Origin: Gemmatimonadota bacterium
GTDB lineage: Bacteria; Gemmatimonadota; Gemmatimonadetes; Gemmatimonadales; GWC2-71-9
DNA: 64,000 nucleotides
Direction of reading: 5' to 3'
NCBI GenBank assembly: GCA_020350425.1
Contig: CP070716.1
Location: 2,448,895-2,512,894, forward strand
Below the pieces are notes generated by a model that had not been told where the DNA came from, ran no database searches, and saw only the letters and a program-made list of their open reading frames with translations. Position numbers and translations under genes: made by a program. This document shows, one piece after another, positions 23,848 to 33,464 of this stretch. Within the stretch, counting starts at the first letter, position 1, and each line of letters starts with the position of its first letter.

Positions 23848-25173
23848 GTGTCCTGGACCTATGCGCCGACGTTCGACGCCGGCCACCGTGCCGCGCTGGC
23901 CGGTGGGAAGAACCTGATCTACGTCTGCCCGCCCACGGGGTGGGCCGTCGTCCCGCTGCTGCAACGGCTCGCAGAGACACCGGAACCCGGCCTCGGCACC
24001 CTCCTCCTTGCCTCCGAGCCGAGCGACGCGGTCGAGCTGGCCGCGCTAGCCGCCACGATCGAGACACTCCGGCCCGTCCACGCAGTGTCCGGGCTTGCCC
24101 GAGCCGGCCGACTCCTCAAGTCCGGGGCGGTTCGGACCCTCGTGACCACCCCAGCCGACGCCCTGCAGCTCGTGAGCCGCGCGCTGCTCAAGCTGGAAGG
24201 GCTTCCCCGCGTGGGCGTGCTCTGGCCGGAAACCCACTTCGCGCTCGGGGCGGCGTCCACGATCGACACGGTGCTCGCGGAGTGCGGCGGCGCCCAGCGC
24301 CTCGTAGTCACCGCGGACGAGGCTCCCCTGGCCGACTTCCTGGAGCGGCATGCGCGGCGGGCGCCGGTGGTGGGAGCCGGCCGGCTCCCCGCTGAGCCGG
24401 GGGGCCGAGTGCGCTACGCGGTGGTGGACCCCCAGCGCCTGGCTTGGGCGGTGCGGGCCGCCCTGGACGTGCTCAACCCGGCCTCCGCCCTGTTGTGGGA
24501 TCCCACCCCGGCCGCCGGGCACCGCTGGGCCGAATACGACGCCGATCCGTCGGTCCGGGTGGACGCCCATCCCGGCAACGAGCCGGTGGAGTGGGCCATC
24601 GCCACCGAGCTCCCTTCAGCCGACGCCTTGACCGCGCTGCACGAGGCCGCACGGAACGTGCTGGTCCTCGCGCGGCCCGCGCAGCTAGCCTATCTCGAGC
24701 GGCTCACCCGATCGTGCGACGTGCTGCGGCTGCCCTCCGAGGCCGACCGGGCCCGGGATCGCGCCAGTTCGGTGCGAGCCGAGCTCCGCGACCGCATCGA
24801 GGGCGGGGAGCTCCTGGGCGGCCTGGCCACGCTCGCGCCCCTGTTTGACGAGTACGACCCCGCGCTGGTCGCGGCGGCAGCGCTCCGGGTGGGCGAGCCC
24901 GCGACCCCGGTCCGACAGGCCACCGAGGAGATTCCCACGTGGGCCCACGTACACGTGAATGCCGGCCGCCGTGACCGGATTCGCCCCGGTGACGTGGTCG
25001 GGGCCCTGCTCAACGCCGTGGGAATCCCCAAGGACGCCGTCGGGCGGGTGGACGTGCGGGACAGCTTTTCCCTGGTCGAGGTACGCTCAGAGGTGGCGGC
25101 GCAGGTGCTGCGGGAGCTCAGCGGCCTGACGCTGCGCGGCCGCAGCGTGACCGCGCGAATAGACAAGAGGTAA
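23848..25173 (+). CDS. degenerate DEAD-box-like protein with DbpA-type RNA-binding domain
   Basis: 441 residues. The C-terminus (about 367-438, HVHVNAGRRDRIRPGDVVGAL ... VDVRDSFSLVEV ... GLTLRGRSVTAR) is a DbpA/DeaD-type RNA-binding domain. The rest keeps the order of the two RecA lobes of a DEAD-box helicase but the motifs are lost: the P-loop position reads GKNLIYVCPPTGWAVV, motif Ib is TLVTTPADAL, the DEAD position is LWPETHF, SAT becomes VTADEAP, and the HRxGRxGR region is missing. The linker LLGGLATLAPLFDEYDPALVAAAALRV is typical of DeaD. ATP hydrolysis is therefore unlikely; an RNA-chaperone or ribosome-assembly scaffold role is inferred. GTG start after GAGGG. Confidence 0.72.
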   Translation: MSWTYAPTFDAGHRAALAGGKNLIYVCPPTGWAVVPLLQRLAETPEPGLGTLLLASEPSDAVELAALAATIETLRPVHAVSGLARAGRLLKSGAVRTLVTTPADALQLVSRALLKLEGLPRVGVLWPETHFALGAASTIDTVLAECGGAQRLVVTADEAPLADFLERHARRAPVVGAGRLPAEPGGRVRYAVVDPQRLAWAVRAALDVLNPASALLWDPTPAAGHRWAEYDADPSVRVDAHPGNEPVEWAIATELPSADALTALHEAARNVLVLARPAQLAYLERLTRSCDVLRLPSEADRARDRASSVRAELRDRIEGGELLGGLATLAPLFDEYDPALVAAAALRVGEPATPVRQATEEIPTWAHVHVNAGRRDRIRPGDVVGALLNAVGIPKDAVGRVDVRDSFSLVEVRSEVAAQVLRELSGLTLRGRSVTARIDKR

Positions 25174-25225
25174 GGCGGCGACCGACGGGCGCGCGGGGAT
25201 GTCCGCCGGGCCGTACAACGCACCC

Positions 25226-25256
25226 GGGCCGGGCAGCTCTCGGCGACCCGGCCCGC
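25226..25256. terminator. 9-bp GC hairpin between convergent genes
   Basis: CGGGCCGGG (25226-25234) pairs perfectly with CCCGGCCCG (25248-25256) across a 13-nt loop. It lies between the ends of the helicase-like gene and the HU gene. No T-run, so termination is inferred from position and stem strength. Confidence 0.45.
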
Positions 25257-25279
25257 GTCACTCCTCACTCGCTAGGGCG

Positions 25280-25564
25280 CTACTTGTTGACGGCGTCCTT
25301 GAGACCCTGCCCCGCCTTGAAGGCCGGGACTGTCGCGGCCGCGATCTGGATCGTGCCGCCGGTGCGCGGATCGCGCCCTGTGCGGGCAGCCCGCTTGCGC
25401 GCTACGAACGAGCCGAAGCCGGTGATTTGGACCTTGCTGCCGGACCGCAGCTCCTTCGCGATGAGGCCGTCCTCGCCGAATATGGCCTCCACGGCGCGTC
25501 CCGCGTCCGCCTTCGACAGTCCGGTCTGCGACGAGAGGGCGTCGATTAGCTCGGTCTTGTTCAC
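25280..25564 (-). CDS. hup: HU-family DNA-binding protein
   Basis: 94 residues of a typical HU/IHF subunit: NKTELIDALSSQTGLSKADA helix-turn-helix start, GSKVQITGFGSFVARKRAARTGRDPRTG beta-arm with the conserved proline-tipped arm region (RDPRTGGTIQIAAATVPAFKAGQ) and a C-terminal helix. It bends and compacts DNA as a dimer. The GTG at 25564 follows GGGAGGAT; the longer open frame upstream to 25861 is antisense to tdk and not real. Confidence 0.93.
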   Translation of the reverse strand: MNKTELIDALSSQTGLSKADAGRAVEAIFGEDGLIAKELRSGSKVQITGFGSFVARKRAARTGRDPRTGGTIQIAAATVPAFKAGQGLKDAVNK

Positions 25565-25733
25565 CCCTATCCTCCCTGTGGATAGAATTGAAGGTAGGTA
25601 CGAGTGGCGCGACGGGGCCGATCCGTCCGGCGCCATTGCCACTAAGTAAGACGTGGCACCGGATGTTGGCAAGCGCCTTGCCTGCCAGCGTCCGGCGGGA
25701 TAGGCTCTCGACCAGCCTTCGAAGGGGCGGCTC

Positions 25734-26339
<606 letters not shown>

Positions 26340-26363
26340 CAGCGGCCCGAACCGGAACGCCCC

Positions 26364-27542
26364 ATGCTCAACATCGGCCTCACAGGGAACATCGGCGCGG
26401 GGAAGAGCACCGTGGCCCGCTGGTTACGCGAGTGGGGCGCGACGCTGATCGACTCCGACGAGCTGGTGCGAGAGGTCCAGCTCCCCGGATCGGCCACGCT
26501 GCGCGCGATCGCGCAGCGGTTCGGATCCGACATCCTGAAACCCGACGGCTCGCTCGATCGTGACGTGCTGCGGGCCCGGGCCATGCGCGATGCGCAGAGC
26601 CTCAACGCCCTGAACGAGATCGTGCACCCCGCCGTCCAGCAGCTGCGTACCGAGCGGGCACGCCTGGCGGCCGAGCGCGGCGATTGCGTGCTGGTCAACG
26701 ACATTCCGCTGCTCTTCGAGGTTCTCGATCCCGGCGACTTCGACGTCGTCGTCCTGGTGGACGCGCCGGAGGCACTGCGGCGCGAGCGGATCGAGCGGGA
26801 GCGGGGCCTCTCCCCGGAGGTTGCCGAGCGCATGATCGCCGCGCAGCTCCCCGCCGCGGAGAAGCGCGCCCGCAGCGGCATCGTGCTCGACAACGACGGC
26901 GCGTTGGAGGAGCTCGAGGCCGCCACGCACGCCGCGTGGCGCACGATCCGACAGCGTGCCGCCGCCAAGCTCCTCGACGGTCCGGGGGTGTTCCTGGCCG
27001 TGGCGACCGACCAGCGGGAGGCCGTGCGCGCTTTCGGTGGGACGATGGCCCGCTACGCCGATGCCGGCGCGGAGACGTGGCTGGCGTGCATCGCACCGGG
27101 CGCCTCCGAGCAGGGGGCCGAGGCCCTCGGCCTCCACGGCACCCTCCTCCTCCGGGCCCCCGGCCAGGACGCCGGTGACGAGCCCGCCGTCACCGCTGCG
27201 GTGGAGCGCGTGATCCGCCAGCGTCGCCCCGACGTGACCGTCACCATCGGGCCAGGCGACGGCACGCAGGCGACGCTCTACCACACGGCCCGCAGTGCGT
27301 GGAGCGCAGCCGGCTCACCCGGCATGCTCTTCTGCAGCACGCCTTCCCGTGCGGGTCCCTCGATCCACGCGCAGCTCGACGTGCGTCCGTGGCGAGACGT
27401 GCGAGCGGCTGCGCTCGACGCCCTCGGCGCGGCCGAGGATGCCGCCACAACGCCCCTCGTCGAGCGCGAAGTGTTCACGGCCGCCGTGCCACCGAAGCAG
27501 CTGCTCGTGGACCTGTTTCACGCCGTGGATCGAGCCGGTTGA
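26364..27542 (+). CDS. coaE: dephospho-CoA kinase fused to a degenerate LmbE/PIG-L-like domain
   Basis: 392 residues, about twice a normal CoaE (about 200). Residues 1-205 are a dephospho-CoA kinase (last step of CoA synthesis): P-loop GLTGNIGAGKST (5-16), IDSDELVREV, the VNDIPLLFE region and the lid (RRERIERERGLSPEVAERMI). Residues 210-392 follow the layout of an LmbE/PIG-L deacetylase: FLAVATDQREAVRAFGGTMARYADAGAETWL, EALGLHGTLLL, RQRRPDVTVTIGPGDGTQATLYHTARSAW. The catalytic HPDDE motif is TDQRE and the downstream histidines are not in place, so the second domain should be inactive as a deacetylase and may bind a ligand. Start follows a weak GGAACG site. Confidence 0.85.
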   Translation: MLNIGLTGNIGAGKSTVARWLREWGATLIDSDELVREVQLPGSATLRAIAQRFGSDILKPDGSLDRDVLRARAMRDAQSLNALNEIVHPAVQQLRTERARLAAERGDCVLVNDIPLLFEVLDPGDFDVVVLVDAPEALRRERIERERGLSPEVAERMIAAQLPAAEKRARSGIVLDNDGALEELEAATHAAWRTIRQRAAAKLLDGPGVFLAVATDQREAVRAFGGTMARYADAGAETWLACIAPGASEQGAEALGLHGTLLLRAPGQDAGDEPAVTAAVERVIRQRRPDVTVTIGPGDGTQATLYHTARSAWSAAGSPGMLFCSTPSRAGPSIHAQLDVRPWRDVRAAALDALGAAEDAATTPLVEREVFTAAVPPKQLLVDLFHAVDRAG

Positions 27543-27602
27543 CATGCCGAGGACGGTCGGATAACCTACGCCTCGCCACTCCTATCCATCGGCGGAATTG
27601 CC

Positions 27603-27992
27603 ATGTCCGACGTACCCGAGAACCTGCATTACAGCGAAGAGCACGAATACGTGAAGCCGGCCGACGACGAGGCCACGTACCTGATCGGCATCACCGATTA
27701 CGCCCAGGGCGAGCTCGGTGACGTGGTGTTCGTGGAGCTGCCGGACGTCGGCGCCAAGTTCGGCCAGATGGATGTGTTCGGCACGATCGAGGCGGTGAAG
27801 GCTGTCTCCGAGTTGTTTAGTCCGGTTGGCGGCGAAGTCGTGGAGGTCAACGAGGCCATCGAGGGCGACCCCGGATTGGTGAACCGCGACCCGTACGGAG
27901 ATGGCTGGATGATCAAGATGCGCATCGGCAACCCCGGGGAGCTGAGCCGACTTCTCTCGGCGACCGATTACAAGCAGCACATCGGAGAGTAG
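27603..27992 (+). CDS. gcvH: glycine cleavage system H protein
   Basis: 129-residue lipoyl carrier that shuttles the aminomethyl group between the P, T and L proteins. The lipoyl-lysine is K66 in GTIEAVKAVSELFSP. Typical glycine-rich strands (EHEYVKPADDEATYLIGITDYAQGELGDVVFVELP) and VNRDPYGDGWMIKMRI are present. Preceded by GGCGGA and followed by gcvP and a LipM-type octanoyltransferase. No gcvT is visible in the window. Confidence 0.95.
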   Translation: MSDVPENLHYSEEHEYVKPADDEATYLIGITDYAQGELGDVVFVELPDVGAKFGQMDVFGTIEAVKAVSELFSPVGGEVVEVNEAIEGDPGLVNRDPYGDGWMIKMRIGNPGELSRLLSATDYKQHIGE

Positions 27993-28029
27993 CCGGGCGG
28001 GGCGCCGGTACAGCGGATCGTTCAACGAC

Positions 28030-28053
28030 ACGCCCTGGGACCCCCCGGGGCGT
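28030..28053 (+). other. hairpin in the gcvH-gcvP spacer
   Basis: ACGCCC (28030-28035) can pair with GGGCGT (28048-28053), followed by TTG. It may damp read-through from gcvH to gcvP so that more H protein than P protein is made. Weak evidence, position only. Confidence 0.3.
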
Positions 28054-28077
28054 TTGCACGCATAGGGTTGTGACACC

Positions 28078-30972
28078 ATGAAGAACTTCAAGACGCTCGA
28101 CACGAATCCGGACCACTTCGTCCGGCGCCATATCGGCCCCCGTCCTCACGACGTCGAAGCCATGCTCGCCACGGTGGGCGTGGACTCGCTGGATTCGCTG
28201 GTGGATGCCGCGGTGCCCGAGAACATTCGCCTGACCCGGGCGCTCGACCTTCCCGGCGGCGCAAGCGAGCACGAGGTGCTGCGGGCGCTGCGCGCGATCG
28301 CCTCGCAGAACGAGGTCTTCCGCTCCTATATCGGCATGGGCTACGCCAACTGCGTGGTTCCGTCGGTGATTCAACGCAACATCCTGGAGAACCCCGGCTG
28401 GTACACCGCCTACACCCCGTACCAGGCCGAGATCTCGCAGGGGCGGCTCGAGGCGTTGCTGAACTACCAGACGATGATCAATGACCTCACGGGCCTGGAG
28501 ATCGCCAACGCCTCGCTGCTCGACGAGGGAACGGCCGCCGCCGAGGCCATGACGATGTGTCTCGGCCTCGCCAAGGGTGACGGCACGCCCACCTTCCTCG
28601 TGGACGGGGGGTGCCACCCCCAGACCATCGCCGTGGTGCAAACGCGGGCGGCAGCCCGGGGTATCGACGTCGTCGTCGGCAACGCGCACGAGTTCCGCTA
28701 CGACGGACACGTCATCGGCATCCTGCTCCAGTACCCGACCACGTTTGGCCACATTGACGATTACCGCGCCGTCGTCGAGCGGGCACACGAAGCGGGCGCG
28801 CTCGTAACCGTTGCGGCCGACATCCTGGCGCTCTGCCTCCTCACCCCGCCGGGCGAGTGGGGGGCCGATATCGTCGTGGGGAACACGCAGCGGTTCGGCG
28901 TCCCCCTGGGATACGGCGGCCCGCACGCCGCCTACTTCGCCACCAAGGAGCGGTACAAGCGCAACGCGCCCGGGCGCATCATCGGCATCAGCAAGGACTC
29001 GAAGGGACGCCGCGCGCTGCGCATGGCGCTGCAGACGCGCGAGCAGCACATCCGGCGGGAGAAGGCGACGAGCAACATCTGCACGGCCCAGGTCCTGCTG
29101 GCGGTGATGGCGGGAATGTTCGGCGTCTATCACGGACCGGAGGGAGTCCGACGGATCGCCGAGCGCGTGCACCGGCACACCCGGGTGCTGGCAGAGGCGC
29201 TTCGGAAGCTCGGCCACATTCTCGTGCACGACGCGTACTTCGATACGCTCACCGTCGAGTTGAAGCCGGCGCAGGTGAAGAAGGTACACGCGGCGGCGAA
29301 GCAACACCGCATCAACCTGCGGCCGATCTCCGAGACGCGGATCGGCGTCACGCTCGACGAGGCAACGGCGCTCGAGGACGTGGCCGAGCTCGTGCAGGTG
29401 TTCAGCCTCGGGAAGGCGGGCGGCGAGGTGGCCACCCTGGTCGACACGGTGCCGCAGGTGATCCCCGACGCGTTTGTGCGGACGTCACCGTACCTGACAC
29501 ACCCGATCTTCAGTCGCTACCACTCCGAGACCGAGATGATGCGGTATTTGAAGCGGCTCGAGGATCGCGACCTCGCACTCAATTCGGCGATGATCCCGCT
29601 CGGCTCCTGCACCATGAAGCTGAACGCGGCCACGGAGATGGCCGCCGTGAGCTGGCCCGAGTTCAACGGTCTGCACCCGTTCGCCCCGCGCGAGCAGGCG
29701 GCGGGCTACACGCAACTCTTCGAGAGCCTCGAGGCCAAGCTCGCGGAGATCACCGGGTTCGCCGCCATCTCGCTGCAGCCGAACGCGGGCGCGCAGGGCG
29801 AGTTCGCCGGACTCCTAGTGATCCGTGCGTACCACAACGCCCGTGGCGAGGGCCACCGGACAGTCTGCCTCATCCCCAAGTCGGCGCACGGCACCAATCC
29901 GGCCAGCGCCATCATGGCGGGCATGGACGTGGTCGTCGTGACCACCGACGAGGGCGGCAACGTCGACATGGGTGATTTCAGAGCCAAGGCCGAGGCCCAC
30001 CGTGACAAGCTCGGCGCGCTGATGATCACGTATCCCTCCACGCACGGCGTGTTCGAGACCACGATTCGCGAGATGTGCGAGATCATGCACGCGAACGGCG
30101 GGCAAGTGTATCTGGACGGCGCGAACCTGAACGCCCTCGTGGGGATCTCCCGCCCCGGGGACATCGGTGCCGACGTGTGCCACCTCAACCTGCACAAGAC
30201 CTTCTGCATTCCGCACGGCGGGGGCGGGCCCGGTATGGGACCGATCGGCGTGGCGGAGCATCTGGTGCCGCACCTGCCGGACCATCCGGTCGTGCCGCTC
30301 GGCGTCGCGCACTCCTGCGGGACGGTGTCAGCCGCACCCTGGGGGAGCTCCTCGATCTTGCCGATCTCGTGGGCGTATTTGGCGCTCATGGGACCCGACG
30401 GCCTGACCGAGGCGACCCAGATGGCGATCCTCAACGCGAACTACATCGCGCGGCGGCTCGCCGGACACTACGACCTGCTCTACTCCGGTCGCAACGGGCT
30501 GATCGCACACGAGTGCATCATCGACACGCGTCCGTTCAAGCAGTCGGCCGGTGTGGACGTGACAGACATCGCGACGCGGCTGATGGACTACGGCTTCCAC
30601 GCACCAACCGTCTCCTTCCCGGTGCCGGGCACGATGATGGTGGAGCCCACGGAGAGCGAGTCCAAGGAAGAGTTGGACCGCTTCTGCGACGCGATGATCG
30701 CCATTCGCCGCGAGATCGACGACATCGCGGAGGGCCGCGCGGATCGCGAGAACAACGTGCTGCGAAACGCGCCCCACACGCAGGAGGACGTGATCGCCGA
30801 CGAGTGGCACCATCCCTACTCGCGCGAGTTGGCTGCCTTCCCGAGCCCGCAGACGCGGGAGCACAAGGTGTGGCCGCCGGTGGGGCGCGCCGACGCTGCC
30901 TACGGCGACCGGCACCTCATCTGCACCTGCCTGCCCATCGAGGACTACGAGACGGTCGGCGCGGGGGCATGA
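28078..30972 (+). CDS. gcvP: glycine dehydrogenase (decarboxylating), single-chain P protein
   Basis: 964 residues. PLP enzyme that decarboxylates glycine and passes the aminomethyl group to lipoyl-GcvH. Both halves (homologous to GcvPA and GcvPB) are in one chain. The PLP lysine is K707 in [18 protein letters not shown]. Also seen: [15 protein letters not shown] at the N-terminus, the glycine-rich [13 protein letters not shown] and [17 protein letters not shown]. Length matches long-form GcvP (about 950). The stop overlaps the next start (ATGA). Confidence 0.96.
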   Translation: MKNFKTLDTNPDHFVRRHIGPRPHDVEAMLATVGVDSLDSLVDAAVPENIRLTRALDLPGGASEHEVLRALRAIASQNEVFRSYIGMGYANCVVPSVIQRNILENPGWYTAYTPYQAEISQGRLEALLNYQTMINDLTGLEIANASLLDEGTAAAEAMTMCLGLAKGDGTPTFLVDGGCHPQTIAVVQTRAAARGIDVVVGNAHEFRYDGHVIGILLQYPTTFGHIDDYRAVVERAHEAGALVTVAADILALCLLTPPGEWGADIVVGNTQRFGVPLGYGGPHAAYFATKERYKRNAPGRIIGISKDSKGRRALRMALQTREQHIRREKATSNICTAQVLLAVMAGMFGVYHGPEGVRRIAERVHRHTRVLAEALRKLGHILVHDAYFDTLTVELKPAQVKKVHAAAKQHRINLRPISETRIGVTLDEATALEDVAELVQVFSLGKAGGEVATLVDTVPQVIPDAFVRTSPYLTHPIFSRYHSETEMMRYLKRLEDRDLALNSAMIPLGSCTMKLNAATEMAAVSWPEFNGLHPFAPREQAAGYTQLFESLEAKLAEITGFAAISLQPNAGAQGEFAGLLVIRAYHNARGEGHRTVCLIPKSAHGTNPASAIMAGMDVVVVTTDEGGNVDMGDFRAKAEAHRDKLGALMITYPSTHGVFETTIREMCEIMHANGGQVYLDGANLNALVGISRPGDIGADVCHLNLHKTFCIPHGGGGPGMGPIGVAEHLVPHLPDHPVVPLGVAHSCGTVSAAPWGSSSILPISWAYLALMGPDGLTEATQMAILNANYIARRLAGHYDLLYSGRNGLIAHECIIDTRPFKQSAGVDVTDIATRLMDYGFHAPTVSFPVPGTMMVEPTESESKEELDRFCDAMIAIRREIDDIAEGRADRENNVLRNAPHTQEDVIADEWHHPYSRELAAFPSPQTREHKVWPPVGRADAAYGDRHLICTCLPIEDYETVGAGA

Positions 30973-31727
30973 CGACGTGGCACCTCATCGTTGAGGCGAC
31001 GGGCTGCCCCGGCGCCGAGAACATGGGGATCGACGCCGCGCTCCTCCGAGAGGCACGGAGGGACGCGGCGTTTCTGCGTCTGTACCGCTGGTCTCCGCCC
31101 TGTCTCTCCTTCGGCCGCAACGAGCCGGCGCGCACGCGTTACGATCTCGCGACCATTGAGCGCCTGGGACTCGACGTCGTGCGCCGCCCCACGGGAGGGC
31201 GGGCCGTGTGGCACGAGCACGAGGTCACGTACACCGTGGCCGGGCCCGCAACTATGTTCGGTTCGCTCAAGGAGACGTACATTAGGGTTCACACGCTGCT
31301 CGCAGCAGCGCTCGGAAGGCTCGGCGTGCCAGTCGAGCTGGCGCAGCGTCCCAGCGGACGCGTCCTCGGACCCGGGAGCGGCGCCTGCTTCGCGGCGCCC
31401 GTCGGCGGCGAGATCGTGGCCGAGGGCCTCAAGTTGGTGGGCAGCGCTCAGATACGAGAGCGGGGCGGATTCCTGCAGCACGGCTCGATCCTGCTGGAGG
31501 ACGGCCAGAATCTCGTGACGCGCGTGACGCGAGGCGCGGTCGCCGCGCCGGCAGCGACCTCACTGCGTCGGCTCCTCGGGCGCCGCGTGCTGTTCGAGGA
31601 AGTGACCGAAGCGGTCGCCGCCGAGGCACGCGCCACCTGGGCCGGGTCCTGGCGGGAGGTCAAGGTGGGATGCACCACCGAGGACATCGCGCACTTCGCC
31701 GATCCGGAATGGACGTGGCGACGGTGA
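30969..31727 (+). CDS. lipM: LipM-type octanoyltransferase / lipoate-protein ligase family
   Basis: 252 residues of the biotin/lipoate ligase fold: [18 protein letters not shown] (substrate loop), [36 protein letters not shown]. The lysine K155 in LKLVGSAQ is the family lysine, and C140 in ACF sits where LipM-type octanoyl-ACP:GcvH transferases have their catalytic cysteine; LplA ligases lack it. No separate ATP-binding extension is present, favouring transferase over ligase. The ATG overlaps the gcvP stop, so octanoylation of GcvH encoded two genes upstream is the likely job. LplA is the alternative. Confidence 0.78.
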   Translation: MTTWHLIVEATGCPGAENMGIDAALLREARRDAAFLRLYRWSPPCLSFGRNEPARTRYDLATIERLGLDVVRRPTGGRAVWHEHEVTYTVAGPATMFGSLKETYIRVHTLLAAALGRLGVPVELAQRPSGRVLGPGSGACFAAPVGGEIVAEGLKLVGSAQIRERGGFLQHGSILLEDGQNLVTRVTRGAVAAPAATSLRRLLGRRVLFEEVTEAVAAEARATWAGSWREVKVGCTTEDIAHFADPEWTWRR

Positions 31728-31768
31728 GCCGCCGCGCATGAGATGACCACACGGGAGCAACCGACGAG

Positions 31769-33424
31769 ATGAGACCACGGACCGCTGCAAGAATCGGGGT
31801 GGGTGTGCTGATCCTCGCCGTCACCGCGTCCTGCGCGCCGGAGGCGACGTGTCCCGGCGACTGGTGCGGCACGGCGGTGGTCGTCTCCGCCGCGGAAGCC
31901 GACGTGCTGCTGCCTGTGGCGTCGACCATGGATATCGGCATTGCACTCGGCGACTTCCTCTTCCTTCGGCTCGCCGACATCGGTCCCGACCTGAACCTGG
32001 TGGATCCCGCCACGTTCGTGCCCCAATTGGCCCAGTCGTGGAGTATGGAGGACCCGCGCACGATCGTCTTCACGCTCCATCCGGACGCGCGGTGGCACGA
32101 CGGCACACCGGTGACCGCCGGGGACGTCGTGTTCACGTTCGATGTGTATCGGGACACGCTCGTGGGCTCGGCCGCGATGCCCAGGCTGCTCAGCATCGAC
32201 GCGGTGGAGGCGCGCGATCCCCACACCGTCGCGTTCCGGTTCCGGCGGCAGTACGCCGAGATGTTCTTCGACGCGGTGTACCACATGCGGATCCTGCCGC
32301 AGCACCTCCTGGACACGGTGCCGCGCGCCGCACTGGGAGCGCACCCGTTCGGCCGTCAGCCGATCGGGAGCGGACCCTATCGCTTCGTGCGCTGGAACGC
32401 CGGGCAGTCGATCGAGCTGGCCGGCGACTCGACGTTCTTCCTGGGGCGGCCGGGGATCCCGCGCATCATCTGGAGGTTCAGCGCCGACGTCGGAACCGCC
32501 GCCGCGCAGTTCCTGGCCGGCGAGGCCGACGTGGTGAACTACCTGCCGCCCGAGATGCTGCCGCGCGTCGAGGAGGACGACGACTTGCGCGCCGTCCCCT
32601 GGACCCCGTCCACCTTCTACTCGTACCTCCAGTTCAACTTCCGCGACCCCGAGGACCCCGAGCGACCGCACCCGTTGTTCGGCAGTCGCGCCGTGCGCGA
32701 GGCGATCGCCATGGCCGTGAACCGGCCGGAGGTCGTCCGCGCCGTGTACGGCGAGCAGGGGATCGTGGCCAAGGGCCCGATCGCACCGGCGCACTACATC
32801 TGGGATGAGCAGTACGACCAGGTACCGTTCGACACGGCCCGCGCCCGCGCGCAGCTCGCCGCGGCCGGGTGGCGCGATCGCGACGGTGACGGCGTGCTCG
32901 ACCGCGACGGGGCGCCGCTCGAATTCGACATCGTCTTTCCCACCAGCAGCGCCGCGCGCCGCCGTCAGGCGGAGATCATCCAGGAGCAGCTGCGGCGGGT
33001 CGGCATCACGATGAACCTCAGTGGCCTCGACTTCGGGGCCTACGCCGAGCGGGGGCGGGCGCACCGGTTCGACATCTATTTCGGATCCTATGGTGGCGAC
33101 TTCAGCCCCTCGACGATCCCCGAGGTATGGACCACGGGAGCGCTCAACAACTACGGCTCGTACAGCAACCCGGCGTTCGACCGCGTCGTGCGGCAGGCGC
33201 TGGATGCCCCCGACGTGGCGACCGCCCGGGCACGCTGGGTCGAAGCCGTGAACCTGCTCAATCGGGACGTGCCGGCCGTGTGGACCACCGCATCGCCGCC
33301 GAGCGCCGGGGTGCACGCACGGTTCGAGAACGCCTCCATTCGCAGCGACAACTTCGTGGCGACGCTGCCGCAGTGGTACGTGCCGGCGTCCAGGCTGATC
33401 GATCGCGATCGCTACACGCCCTAG
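31769..33424 (+). CDS. ABC importer substrate-binding lipoprotein (peptide/nickel family 5)
   Basis: 551 residues. A lipoprotein signal ends at about residue 22 (VTASC), so the protein is membrane-anchored. SBP family 5 layout: FVPQLAQSWSMEDPRTIVFTLHPDARWHDGTPVTAGDVVFTFD, IGSGPYRF, VREAIAMAVNRPEVV and GWRDRDGDGVLDRDG. Binds oligopeptides, dipeptides or similar ligands; the exact substrate cannot be told. First gene of a complete five-gene ABC importer operon (31769-37208). Confidence 0.9.
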   Translation: MRPRTAARIGVGVLILAVTASCAPEATCPGDWCGTAVVVSAAEADVLLPVASTMDIGIALGDFLFLRLADIGPDLNLVDPATFVPQLAQSWSMEDPRTIVFTLHPDARWHDGTPVTAGDVVFTFDVYRDTLVGSAAMPRLLSIDAVEARDPHTVAFRFRRQYAEMFFDAVYHMRILPQHLLDTVPRAALGAHPFGRQPIGSGPYRFVRWNAGQSIELAGDSTFFLGRPGIPRIIWRFSADVGTAAAQFLAGEADVVNYLPPEMLPRVEEDDDLRAVPWTPSTFYSYLQFNFRDPEDPERPHPLFGSRAVREAIAMAVNRPEVVRAVYGEQGIVAKGPIAPAHYIWDEQYDQVPFDTARARAQLAAAGWRDRDGDGVLDRDGAPLEFDIVFPTSSAARRRQAEIIQEQLRRVGITMNLSGLDFGAYAERGRAHRFDIYFGSYGGDFSPSTIPEVWTTGALNNYGSYSNPAFDRVVRQALDAPDVATARARWVEAVNLLNRDVPAVWTTASPPSAGVHARFENASIRSDNFVATLPQWYVPASRLIDRDRYTP

Positions 33425-33464
33425 CACGCTCCGGTTCTTCGCGATCCGGCTGGCGCACGCCGCC

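Noticed and set aside
27543..27602. Glycine riboswitch before gcvH
   Set aside because: The gap is 60 bp, too short for the aptamer, and no conserved helix pattern is seen.
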